Shown here: positions 1 to 6,442 of the stretch, one piece after another | How positions within the stretch are numbered: position 1 is the stretch's first letter | Layout of the letters: the number at the start of each line of letters is the position of its first letter | Assembly: GCA_937894825.1 (NCBI GenBank) | Contig: CALCQT010000218.1 | Span: forward strand, 1 to 11,757 | DNA length: 11,757 nt | Direction: 5' to 3' | From: an uncultured Anaerolineaceae bacterium | GTDB taxonomy: Bacteria > Chloroflexota > Anaerolineae > Anaerolineales > Anaerolineaceae | Notes under the pieces: generated by a model | Told to the model about the DNA's origin: nothing | The model's input: only the letters and a program-made list of their open reading frames with translations | The model's database searches: none | Made by a program: the position numbers and the translations under genes

Positions 1-317
1 TGGCCATTTTTGAGTCCGCCGAAGATGCGATTGCCACAATCGCCAAACTAACCGCACTTCACGACAATAATGTTGAAACGATTAAAGCCATGGGCCGAAG
101 CGCCAGGACGGCGCTGCGTTTGTTTTCCTACCTGGAGAAAAACCCGATCATTGATATACAGAAAACAGCAGCCGCTCTCGAACTGACTTACAGAACGATC
201 AATGAAGCTGTAAAACGGCTATGCGACATTGAGATTCTCGTACAGTCGGCAGGTGAACGTCGCAACAGAACATTCTCCTATGAAGCTTATCTGGATATTT
301 TGAGGGAAGGAACATAG
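1..317 (+). CDS. Fic family protein, C-terminal end (partial)
   Basis: The reading frame is open from the first bases of the window (codons in phase with position 3) to the TAG at 315-317, so this is the 3' end of a longer gene. The visible 104 residues start with a helical segment (AIFESAEDAIATIAKL, then ALHDN) that in full-length Fic proteins follows the catalytic core. A winged helix-turn-helix region follows (IDIQKTAAALELTYRTINEA, then KRLCDIEIL), and the tail ends RNRTFSYEAYLDILREGT. That tail is typical of the large class of Fic AMP-transferases with a C-terminal HTH. The catalytic HxFxxGNGR loop and the inhibitory helix lie outside the window, so activity cannot be judged. Members usually AMPylate target proteins or themselves. 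The ATG at position 90 is internal and not a start. The gene converges on the hydrolase with only 20 bases between the stops. Confidence 0.88.
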   Translation, partial: AIFESAEDAIATIAKLTALHDNNVETIKAMGRSARTALRLFSYLEKNPIIDIQKTAAALELTYRTINEAVKRLCDIEILVQSAGERRNRTFSYEAYLDILREGT

Positions 318-337
318 GCCCTTACAGCTCATCAATC

Positions 338-1324
338 TCAGTCGTTTTCGCGAAAAAACGTCAGCAACTCCCGGTTGATTTCTTCCGGGAATTCCATCGG
401 CAGCGCATGGGTAGCCTGCGGCCAGATCCTGACGGTAATATTTTGAATGTTCTCTTCCGCCGCCCGCAGTGCCGCCTGCGGATCATGGATGGGGCTGTTT
501 TCGGCAATCGCACCAAAGACCGGCATCGGCCAGGACCGCATTTGCTCCGGCGTGATCTGTTCCGGCGCGGGAATCTTTGCGCTGAAATACTTCGTACCGG
601 CATAAATCATCTCTGCCACCGGATCATCCGCCGCCACTTCCCCAGCGTCGGTTCCGGAGATTTTATTCATAAAATGTTCAGTCCATTTTTCGGGCAGCGG
701 CAGCGTGGAGAGCATGGCATACAGCATCGTCTCAGGCGGCAGTGAAGCGAAGGTAAAAGCCGGCTCGATCAATGCCAGAGAAGCGACCCGCTCCGGATGA
801 ACAGAAGCATACGAAGCCATCATCAGCCCGCCGAACGAATGCCCGACCAGATGCGCTCGCTGAATACTCAGCTCGTTAAACATCTGATCCATCCATGCCA
901 CCTGATCAGCCATGTCTTTGATTTCAGCTGTCTGGACACTCTGTCCGGAATCGCCTAATGAGTCAAAAGCATAGACATGCCGTGTCTTCGCGATTTCAGG
1001 CAGATTTTTATACCACATCGGCACACCTGAGGAACGGCCCGGAGCCAGGATAACGGGGGTGGTCCCTACGGCATTTTCAGGGACCCACGCATAGACCCGC
1101 ACGGTACCGAAATCCGTGCTAACGTCATACGTGTTGGCCGGTTCTGGCAGCAGCGCCATCGCCGCATTATAAGCTGTGTCAAAAAGCCGCATCCCCTCGT
1201 CACTTTTCCAATGGCCGACCGGCGAATGGTCGGCGGTAAGGAATGCAACCGCGATCAGCAGCAGGAAAAGAACAAGCAGCCCGCCAACCAAAAAGCCAAA
1301 ATATTTGAGTATTCTTTTTATCAT
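338..1324 (-). CDS. Membrane-anchored alpha/beta hydrolase
   Basis: A 328-residue serine hydrolase of the alpha/beta-hydrolase fold. A single hydrophobic helix at residues 9-29, preceded by KRILK, should anchor it with the catalytic domain outside. The nucleophile elbow GHSFGG puts the catalytic serine at residue 163. An oxyanion-side strand reads ILAPG around 92-96. The C-terminal ATHALPMEFPEE supplies the catalytic histidine near 306, and the acid is probably within AENSPIHD. The substrate cannot be inferred; close relatives are annotated as generic hydrolases or haloperoxidase-like esterases. The ATG at 1324 is preferred because GGAG stands five bases upstream of it; a GTG six bases further upstream would overlap that site. 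The gene converges with the Fic gene and appears to be transcribed alone from the intergenic region to its right. Confidence 0.85.
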   Translation of the reverse strand: MIKRILKYFGFLVGGLLVLFLLLIAVAFLTADHSPVGHWKSDEGMRLFDTAYNAAMALLPEPANTYDVSTDFGTVRVYAWVPENAVGTTPVILAPGRSSGVPMWYKNLPEIAKTRHVYAFDSLGDSGQSVQTAEIKDMADQVAWMDQMFNELSIQRAHLVGHSFGGLMMASYASVHPERVASLALIEPAFTFASLPPETMLYAMLSTLPLPEKWTEHFMNKISGTDAGEVAADDPVAEMIYAGTKYFSAKIPAPEQITPEQMRSWPMPVFGAIAENSPIHDPQAALRAAEENIQNITVRIWPQATHALPMEFPEEINRELLTFFREND

Positions 1325-1562
1325 CGGCACTCCGCTGTACGAGGATATTTTCGATATGAATTCTATTTTTCGAACCGATCCGGTCCTGAATCATCAGTGA
1401 TAAGGATGTCAAAAGTATTAAACGGCACGCAATGTAGTGGCAACGCTTGCGGTTGCCTGGTTCGTGTTATTCACGAAACCTTCCCCGCAATTTGTAGATT
1501 CCTCCAAAAACCAACCTGAAACAGTAATTTCATTGTAATACTGCCGCATGATAGCAAATTCT
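1325..1562. other. Intergenic region with two adjacent hairpins
   Basis: This gap between the hydrolase start and the VOC gene end has no convincing ORF. It holds two neighbouring inverted repeats. GGCAAC at 1439-1444 pairs with GTTGCC at 1452-1457. GGTTCGTG at 1459-1466 pairs with CACGAAACC at 1472-1480, with one bulged A. On the minus strand they would lie in the leader of the hydrolase or mark the end of the VOC transcript. A weak minus-strand promoter candidate, TTGCCA then 17 bases then TAATAC, overlaps the first hairpin. Neither hairpin has a clear T-tract, so terminator function is unproven. Confidence 0.4.
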
Positions 1563-2024
1563 TTATTCCTCTTTTTTATTGTCCATTTCTACATGATGCT
1601 GCTCATAAAACCGATATTGTTCTTCAAAAGAAATTTCACGGATAACCTGATTGATTGTCCATGTGTACCCAAAGGGATCCATAATTATCGCATGCTTTAC
1701 ACCCATAAACTCAGCCGGTTCCTGAATGATATCCGCTCCATTCGCTTTTGCTTTTTCAAGCGTAGCGTCGAGGTTCCCAACCTCAAGTTGCAGCCAAATG
1801 GAGTCGGGTTCCCCTTTCTTGGGAGGATAACAGTCGTAATCTTTATTTTCATCCATCAAACGCAAATCTAAACCACCTACCATAATGTTCGCTTCATCTA
1901 CACCCATGCGATCCGGAAAATGAAAAACATCGCCCCGAACACCGTCAAAAACTTTTTCATAAAATTCCATCGCAGTCATTGCGCTGGATACCACCATGTT
2001 AAGCGTTAATTTATCGATTGCCAT
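1563..2024 (-). CDS. VOC family (glyoxalase-fold, PhnB-like) protein
   Basis: A 153-residue protein of the vicinal oxygen chelate superfamily. It has the usual paired beta-alpha-beta-beta-beta modules. The first runs from MAIDKLTLNMVVSSAMTAME through FYEKVF to IMVGGLDLRLMDE. The second has LQLEVGNLDATLEKAKANGA, then the hallmark MDPFGYTWTINQ near the C-terminus. The MDPFGYTW motif is typical of PhnB/YdcJ-like VOC proteins, often annotated as glyoxalase or bleomycin-resistance-like. The metal ligands of true glyoxalase I cannot be assigned with confidence, so no reaction is proposed. An earlier in-frame GTG at 2036 exists, but it overlaps the ribosome site; the ATG at 2024 sits eight bases after AGGTGG and is the better start. 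The charged tail (MDNKKEE) is probably disordered. Confidence 0.85.
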   Translation of the reverse strand: MAIDKLTLNMVVSSAMTAMEFYEKVFDGVRGDVFHFPDRMGVDEANIMVGGLDLRLMDENKDYDCYPPKKGEPDSIWLQLEVGNLDATLEKAKANGADIIQEPAEFMGVKHAIIMDPFGYTWTINQVIREISFEEQYRFYEQHHVEMDNKKEE

Positions 2025-2058
2025 TACGTACGCCACCTTTCCTATAGATATACAAAAA

Positions 2059-2087
2059 ATAATGTAAACTATTTTCTATAAAATCAA
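2059..2087 (-). promoter_or_regulatory. Candidate promoter for the VOC gene
   Basis: On the minus strand TTGATT (2082-2087) is followed after 17 bases by CATTAT (2059-2064). Each hexamer matches four of six sigma-70 consensus positions. The segment is strongly A+T-rich and lies about 35 bases upstream of the ATG at 2024. A second overlapping arrangement is possible, so the exact start site is uncertain. Confidence 0.4.
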
Positions 2088-2157
2088 GAGTCTTCACGAA
2101 ATAAGGTTAGGGTGATTTAGCCTAAAGGTTGAAGAGCCACCAAAAGGAGAAATCCAA

Positions 2158-2277
2158 ATGACCTACCTAAATCAATTGTACTCTGCCCAAAGAAATCCTG
2201 AAAAAAGCCTAAACAATCGGATTTTTCACAAAATTTCCACTATAATCAGATATATCATTGGAAATACGTCCGAGTGA
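2158..2277 (+). CDS. Possible small protein, 39 residues, unknown
   Basis: A short ORF that begins ATG ACC TAC CTA and ends with TGA at 2275-2277. Its support is the ribosome site: AGGAG at 2145-2149, eight bases before the ATG, better placed than the site of the DUF4160 gene that follows. The product is basic and moderately hydrophobic near its end (FHKISTIIRYIIGN), with no recognisable domain. It could be a leader peptide, a small partner of the DUF4160/DUF2442 pair, or a relic of a longer gene. A TATAAT sequence falls inside it at 2241-2246 and another follows at 2286-2291. Both lack a good -35, so they give no firm promoter. Confidence 0.35.
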   Translation: MTYLNQLYSAQRNPEKSLNNRIFHKISTIIRYIIGNTSE

Positions 2278-2338
2278 TTATTTCCTATAATAATTTATGG
2301 AGTAGCTCCTTCAACATCCAAGATGAAAATGGTGAAAA

Positions 2339-2603
2339 ATGCCGACGCTAAGCATGTTTTATGGGATCATTGTCAGAATGTATAGAGAACTTGGTGGCAA
2401 GCACCATGCACCACACATACATGTTTTGTATAGTGAGAATGAAGCAATATTTGATTTTGATGGAAATATAATTGAAGGCAGCATCCCAAGAAAACAGGAG
2501 CAATTAACGATCGCCTGGATTAATCCATCAGGATGAATTAAAGGCCAACTGGCAACTTTTGTTAAACGGAGAAGATTTTTTCAAAATAGAGCCTTTGAGA
2601 TAG
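2339..2603 (+). pseudogene. DUF4160 family gene, frameshifted near the 3' end
   Basis: The first 65 codons read MPTLSMFYGIIVRMYRELGG, then KHHAPHIHVLYSENEAIFDF and later EGSIPRKQ. This matches the small DUF4160 family, whose hallmarks are the MP-x-I-S-x-FYGI start, the HxxPHIHV motif and the PRKQ turn. After AWI the frame runs out at a TGA (2534-2536). The family's normal ending (about IHQDELKANWQLLLNGE, then a KIEPL-like close) is present in another frame from 2523 to the TAG at 2601-2603. The register change equals two missing bases, or one extra, at about 2519-2525. The gene is therefore a young pseudogene, a recoded gene or a sequence error. The shifted stop overlaps the AGGAGG ribosome site of the DUF2442 gene, so an intact version would be tightly coupled to it. 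DUF4160 and DUF2442 commonly sit together and have been proposed as toxin-antitoxin-like; the biochemical role is not established. Confidence 0.8.
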
Positions 2604-2607
2604 GAGG
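2602..2607 (+). promoter_or_regulatory. Strong ribosome binding site of the DUF2442 gene
   Basis: A complete AGGAGG lies seven bases before the ATG at 2615. It is embedded in the restored stop codon of the DUF4160 frame, which indicates translational coupling of the two genes in the ancestral arrangement. It also confirms the DUF2442 start. Confidence 0.8.
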
Positions 2608-2614
2608 CGCAATA

Positions 2615-2887
2615 ATGTACCCAAGACCCAAAGAAGTCAGCTATATCAGCGATTACAAACTGCTTATCACTTTCGACAATTCGGAAAAGCGCGTATTCAA
2701 CGCACAAGAATTAATCAACAACAGACTATTTGCTTCATTAAAGAATAAAAGCATATTCAAGAATGCAAAAGTTAAATTTAAAACGTTGGAATGGCCCGAC
2801 GGAACAGATATCTGCCCGGATGATTTATATGATTTGAGCAGACCATTCAGCGAATTTTCCCATACAAGTATAAACTCCGCCGGATAG
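2615..2887 (+). CDS. DUF2442 domain protein
   Basis: A 90-residue protein of the DUF2442 family. The N-terminal MYPRPKEVSYISDYKLLITF, followed by DNSEKRVFNAQELIN, forms the usual small beta domain. The motif LEWPDGTDICPDDLYDLS matches the family's conserved W-P-x-G-x-D-x-x-P-x-x-L-Y signature. The preceding frameshifted gene is DUF4160, and these two families recur as neighbours in bacterial genomes. DUF2442 proteins are generally regarded as small DNA-binding or antitoxin-like proteins, but this is an inference from context. The sequence past the signature (SRPFSEFSHTSINSAG) runs about 15 residues beyond the usual end and is probably an unstructured tail. Translation starts at an excellent AGGAGG site. 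If the upstream partner is dead, this may be an orphan antitoxin-like gene. Confidence 0.8.
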   Translation: MYPRPKEVSYISDYKLLITFDNSEKRVFNAQELINNRLFASLKNKSIFKNAKVKFKTLEWPDGTDICPDDLYDLSRPFSEFSHTSINSAG

Positions 2888-2926
2888 ACCTCTTCCCCGC
2901 GAAAAAACGATCAAGCGCTCATCACA

Positions 2927-2970
2927 GAACAAAATAAACCCGCACGGAATCGTGCGGGTTTATTTTGTTC
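2927..2970. terminator. Bidirectional Rho-independent terminator
   Basis: A perfect 20-bp inverted repeat (2927-2946 and 2951-2970) with a four-base GAAT loop. The inner ten pairs are G+C-rich (ACCCGCACG/CGTGCGGGT). The outer ten are A/T-rich, giving an A-tract on one side and a T-tract on the other, so the element works for both strands. It lies between the DUF2442 stop (2887) and the stop of the solute-binding protein gene (2982), which converge on it. Confidence 0.95.
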
Positions 2971-2981
2971 AAACAATCGTC

Positions 2982-4058
2982 TTACTGCGCCGCTTCGGCA
3001 ACCGGGATCGAATTGGCCACCAGCCCGGCAAACTGCGCTTCCGTCAGCTCGGTATGATAAAACAGGCTGTAATAGCGCGCCACTTCGCTGTACAGGTCAT
3101 ATTGCGCCACATCCGGATAAAGCAGCTGTGCCATCCAGATCAGGCCCAGATAACGCTGTACGGACGGTGGAAAGCCCATCCAGTTATACGGACCGAACGG
3201 CACTTCATAATAAGCGCCGTTGGTGATGGCCGGCACATCCTGCCAGCTGGCATCCTCGCCGACCGTGGCATAAATACTGTTGGGAGCAAAGAGGATCACA
3301 TCCGGATTCCATAGCAGGATCTGTTCCAGATCGGACTCATTGCCGCTGCCCTGGGACGAAGGTTCGTCCACCACCGCCAGGTTGTTAGCAAGCAGATCGA
3401 TCACCTCGGCATGGAACGAGCCCTTCGCGATCACATTCAGCCCGGTATCGCCCAGCAAATAAAGCAGATTGGCTTTGCCTTCTTCGCCGACTGCTTCCAC
3501 AATTGAAAGCGTTTTGGCATAGATTTCTTCACAATAAGCTGCCAGAACTTCGGATTCCTCCGGCAAATTCAACAATTCTCCCAGCTTGCGATAGGTGTCA
3601 CCCATCCCATCCAGATACGCGGTAATGTGAACGAACGGCAGCCCGGTCTGCTCCTGCAGCGCGTCCAGATCCTCCACAATCGTTTTCTTCGGCTCCCCGA
3701 CATCAATAACCACCTGCGGATCGACCGCCAGCAGTTCCTCCAAATTCAGTTCCCCTTTACCGCCATAAAGCTGACCCAGCAGCGGGAGTTGATAGTATTC
3801 CGTCGGCAGAAATTGTTCCGCCTCTTTGCTCCACGCCGCGGCGATGCCGACCAATTTCTCCGGCGCCAGCGCAAACACCACCACCTGCGCCAGTGGGCCG
3901 GAAATGGCAATCCGTTCAATCTGCGCGGGAACTTCAACGGTCCGGCCGACAGAATCGGTAAACGACACCGTCTCTCCGACGGCGTCCTGCGCCATCGCGG
4001 TCGGTACGATCAAAAGCACCGCAAGCAGTGCCAATAACAACACAAATTGTTTTTTCAT
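2982..4058 (-). CDS. ABC transporter solute-binding protein (BtuF/FepB/MolA-type)
   Basis: A 358-residue exported protein. Residues 1-24 form a Sec signal peptide with a hydrophobic core (FVLLLALLAVLLIVPTAMA) and a probable cut before QDAVGE. There is no lipobox cysteine. The mature part starts with the typical cluster A / helical-backbone metal receptor opening VSFTDSVGRTVEVPAQIERI. Typical features follow: NLEELLAVDPQVVIDVGE at the end of lobe 1, a long linking helix, then DLEQILLWNPDVILFAPN and FGPYNWMGFPPSVQRYLG in lobe 2. That last motif is shared by iron-chelate, corrinoid and molybdate/tungstate (MolA-like) binding proteins, so the cargo cannot be named. The ATG at 4058 has AGGAG six bases upstream; the longer open frame to 4181 lies inside the ATPase gene and lacks a signal peptide. 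It is the last gene of the operon, 34 bases after the ATPase stop, before a strong terminator. Confidence 0.9.
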   Translation of the reverse strand: MKKQFVLLLALLAVLLIVPTAMAQDAVGETVSFTDSVGRTVEVPAQIERIAISGPLAQVVVFALAPEKLVGIAAAWSKEAEQFLPTEYYQLPLLGQLYGGKGELNLEELLAVDPQVVIDVGEPKKTIVEDLDALQEQTGLPFVHITAYLDGMGDTYRKLGELLNLPEESEVLAAYCEEIYAKTLSIVEAVGEEGKANLLYLLGDTGLNVIAKGSFHAEVIDLLANNLAVVDEPSSQGSGNESDLEQILLWNPDVILFAPNSIYATVGEDASWQDVPAITNGAYYEVPFGPYNWMGFPPSVQRYLGLIWMAQLLYPDVAQYDLYSEVARYYSLFYHTELTEAQFAGLVANSIPVAEAAQ

Positions 4059-4092
4059 CGATATCTCCTTTTTTGTCAGAGGCCTCAGCGCG

Positions 4093-4884
4093 TCACCGCA
4101 CCGGTCTCTGAATAGCTGCTTTTGGAATACAGACCCGCACGGTGTCATCGTAGAGCGATTGCACCGCGATATCAACACCATACAGCGTCTGCATCAGATC
4201 TGTGCTGACAATTTCAGACGGACTGCCGCTGGCCAGCACACGCCCATCCTTCAACGCCAAAATCCGATCCGAGAAGAGAAAAGTCTGGTCCGGATTGTGT
4301 GTAGCCTGAATCACGGTATATCCTTCCTCCGCCAGTGAACGGATCCGGGATAAAACCTTAATTTGGTTGCCGAAATCCAGATTGGCGGTTGGTTCATCCA
4401 GAATCAGCACGTGTGCATTCTGCGCCAACGCCCGGGCAATCATCGTCAACTGCCGTTCTCCGCCGCTGATCTGGTTGAAGCCACGGTTATGCAGCGCCGT
4501 GATCCCCAAGCGTTCAATGGCCTGTTCAGCCAACGCCATCTGCTTCTTTCCGGGGGATGAAACCGCAGCGACCTGTCCGGTCGTGCCCATCAGCACCATA
4601 TCGAAAACCGTGTAATTGAAGGAAGGATCGTGCGACTGTGGGATATAGGCGATCCGTTTCGCCATCTCGCGCGGCGAAAGATGCCGCACATCCTGATCCT
4701 CAACCCAAATGCTCCCGCGATATCCTTTCAACAAGCCCAGGATGCAGCGAAAAAGCGTGCTTTTTCCCACACCGTTTGCCCCCAAAACTGAAAGAAAGTG
4801 TCCGCGTTCGGCTACAAAGCTAACGCTGTCCAGCACCGGGCGGGAATCATAGGCAAAACTCAAATTCTCAACAATCACGCTCAA
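4093..4884 (-). CDS. ABC transporter ATP-binding protein, FecE/BtuD type
   Basis: A 263-residue ATPase that powers the adjacent permease. All catalytic elements are present: Walker A GANGVGKST (35-43), Q-loop glutamine 83 in YIPQSHD, signature ISGGERQ (139-145, an ordinary variant of LSGGQ), Walker B VLILDEP (159-165) with D-loop NLD, and switch histidine 196 in ATHNPD. Length and layout fit importer ATPases for iron-siderophore, haem, corrinoid or molybdate uptake. The start is a TTG at 4884, overlapping the permease stop as TTGA, with AAGGGG about nine bases upstream; this suggests translational coupling. A GTG two codons later is an alternative. The C-terminal extension (about 218-263) beyond the core is modest and typical of this class. 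Confidence 0.93.
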   Translation of the reverse strand: MSVIVENLSFAYDSRPVLDSVSFVAERGHFLSVLGANGVGKSTLFRCILGLLKGYRGSIWVEDQDVRHLSPREMAKRIAYIPQSHDPSFNYTVFDMVLMGTTGQVAAVSSPGKKQMALAEQAIERLGITALHNRGFNQISGGERQLTMIARALAQNAHVLILDEPTANLDFGNQIKVLSRIRSLAEEGYTVIQATHNPDQTFLFSDRILALKDGRVLASGSPSEIVSTDLMQTLYGVDIAVQSLYDDTVRVCIPKAAIQRPVR

Positions 4885-5930
4885 AATGAATCGCCCCTTC
4901 TGGTAATCAGATAGATGAAAAAAGGCGCGCCAACGAAGGCGGTCAGAATCCCCAGCGGAATTTCGGTCGCCAGCAAATTTCGGGAGACATTATCCACCAC
5001 CAGCATGAAAATCGCACCAAAAATCATGGTGGCCGGCAGCAGATAGATGTAATTATTTCCGACCAGTTTTCGCGATAGATGCGGCATAACCAGGCCAACC
5101 CAGCCGATCATCCCGAAAACTGGTCGGAAATAATTACATCTATCGGAGACGCTGGCCGCGGTAATCAATGTGGAGCAGATGATCACAATGAGCCGCAGGA
5201 GATTATTGTTGATTCCCAGTGTCTGGGCTTCGTCATCGCCCAAGGTCAGGATATTGATCTGCCAGCGCAGCAGAAACAGCGGCAGCAGCCCAAGCGCCAT
5301 CGGGAGAATGACAAAGGTAACGTCCTTTTTGGTCGCACCGGAAAGACTGCCCATCAGCCAATAGGTGATGGCCGGCAATTCACTGCTTTGATCGGCGACC
5401 AGTTTGATAAATGAGGTGCCGGCAGTAAAAAGCGAACTGATCATGATGCCGGAAAGGATCAGTCCGATCACCCGTTTCCCCTCTGCCCGCAGACTGATAA
5501 AGTACACCAGGGAAACCGTGATCAGACTGAACAGAAATGCGGACGCGGTGATCATCCGGGACGCGGCGCCTAATTTAATCGCCAGCGCCGCGCCAAAAGC
5601 CGCGCCGGACGATGCGCCCAGAATATCCGGCGCGGCCATTGGGTTCTGAAACACGCCCTGATAAGCGGCGCCTGCCGTAGACAGGCAACAACCCACCAGG
5701 CACGCCAGCAGGATGCGCGGCAGACGAATATTGAACAATACTGTTTCCACCCGTTCTGCCCAGAAAGGTTCTATGGGGAAAATTTTTGATAACAAAATAC
5801 CGAACAATTCTTTGGGAGGAACGGGATAGCGCCCCAGCATGAAGGAGATGATAATGGCCGCAATCAGTCCTGCGCCAAGACCGACCAGAGTCCATGTATA
5901 GTGACGTTGTTTCGTCTTTTGTTCGATCAA
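4881..5930 (-). CDS. FecCD-type ABC permease with an internal 10-residue disruption
   Basis: A 349-residue polytopic permease of the FecCD/BtuC family. It shows NIRLPRILLACLVG (68-81), then AGAAYQGVFQNPMAAPDILG (86-105), then LILSGIMISSLF, and near the end the coupling region GMIGWVGLVMPHLSRKLVG (273-291) with TEIPLGILTAFVGAPFF. In the family, a V-S-x-x-G connection normally leads straight into the GxIGFVGL motif. Here residues 263-272 (DRCNYFRPVF) intrude. They are encoded by a perfect reverse complement of the codons for residues 287-296, apparently replacing about two residues. Frame is kept, so a full-length protein is predicted, but the motif's approach helix is altered and function may be impaired. 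The start is a TTG at 5930 overlapping the NTPase stop (TTGA), with GAGG ten bases upstream. No better start is available before the first helix. Confidence 0.9.
   Translation of the reverse strand: MIEQKTKQRHYTWTLVGLGAGLIAAIIISFMLGRYPVPPKELFGILLSKIFPIEPFWAERVETVLFNIRLPRILLACLVGCCLSTAGAAYQGVFQNPMAAPDILGASSGAAFGAALAIKLGAASRMITASAFLFSLITVSLVYFISLRAEGKRVIGLILSGIMISSLFTAGTSFIKLVADQSSELPAITYWLMGSLSGATKKDVTFVILPMALGLLPLFLLRWQINILTLGDDEAQTLGINNNLLRLIVIICSTLITAASVSDRCNYFRPVFGMIGWVGLVMPHLSRKLVGNNYIYLLPATMIFGAIFMLVVDNVSRNLLATEIPLGILTAFVGAPFFIYLITRRGDSF
5042..5072. repeat. 31-bp perfect inverted repeat, arm 1 (native copy)
   Basis: This arm encodes the family-typical residues RKLVGNNYIYL of the permease and is presumably the original sequence. 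Its exact reverse complement is at 5114-5144, with 41 bases between. The bases immediately outside each arm do not pair, so the repeat ends sharply. Confidence 0.95.
5114..5144. repeat. 31-bp perfect inverted repeat, arm 2 (intruding copy)
   Basis: Exact reverse complement of 5042-5072. It encodes the atypical residues DRCNYFRPVF just before the conserved GMIGW motif. The placement suggests a templated (fold-back) copying event. The transcript could form a 31-bp double-stranded stem with a 41-base loop. Confidence 0.95.
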
Positions 5931-6442
5931 ACCTGGTTTTCCTCTTCAACGGCCTGCAAAATTGTCTGAAACAAATCATCCCGATTGGTTTCGTTGATTG
6001 GGTAGATGTGCGCCTGCGGGTGAGAACAAACCTTCTGCAAAAAGGGCGTTTCTTTGGGTTTGACCGCGGCAATAACAGGCATATCGCCATCCAGGACCGC
6101 CAACACTGCCTGACAGAATTCCGCCGCCGCCGATTCCATCACACCGAGTTCATCCATCACAATCACGCTGCCTTTCGGAATATTCCGCAACAAACCGGCA
6201 GCCCGATTGAACGCATCCGGAAAGCCTTTCGCACCAGCATCAGAGCAAACGCCCACCCGATTACCAATCGTATAAGTTCGTGACCGGTTGGGATCATGAA
6301 TATAAACGTATGCCTCACCGCTCGCCTCCGGCAGTTCTTTTTGAGTATAGAAACCATAGACCGGACGGTCCAGCCGCTGCAGAAGTTTTTGAATCAGCGT
6401 AGATTTTCCCACACCCGGTGGCCCAACGATAAGTCTATGCAT
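5927..6442 (-). CDS. THEP1-like nucleoside-triphosphatase (NTPase_1 type P-loop protein)
   Basis: A 171-residue P-loop NTPase. Walker A is GPPGVGKST (7-15), at the very N-terminus as in THEP1-type enzymes. Walker B with its following acid is VIVMDELGVMES (93-104), close to the family pattern hhhhDE-x-G-x-ME. The C-terminal half contains AAVKP and INETNRDDLF, also family-like. THEP1 proteins hydrolyse NTPs slowly, and their physiological role is poorly known. Placement between a methyltransferase and an importer suggests a role linked to cargo handling, which is inference. The ATG at 6442 gives the usual length; the frame is open back to 6553, but those residues are unlike the family. The ribosome site is GGGGAG only three bases before the ATG, which is close. 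The start is overlapped by the stop of a 32-codon remnant ORF, so translational coupling is likely. Confidence 0.85.
   Translation of the reverse strand: MHRLIVGPPGVGKSTLIQKLLQRLDRPVYGFYTQKELPEASGEAYVYIHDPNRSRTYTIGNRVGVCSDAGAKGFPDAFNRAAGLLRNIPKGSVIVMDELGVMESAAAEFCQAVLAVLDGDMPVIAAVKPKETPFLQKVCSHPQAHIYPINETNRDDLFQTILQAVEEENQV

Noticed and set aside
4059..4181. Longer N-terminus for the solute-binding protein
   Set aside because: It would overlap the ATPase gene and bury the signal peptide; the ATG at 4058 has a strong AGGAG.
3826..4338. Plus-strand ORF of 170 codons opposite the binding protein and ATPase
   Set aside because: Antisense shadow of two clear coding genes, with no ribosome site.
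5575..6090. Minus-strand ORF of 171 codons across the permease/NTPase boundary
   Set aside because: Arginine-rich frame-shifted shadow of two well-supported genes; contains no motif of its own.
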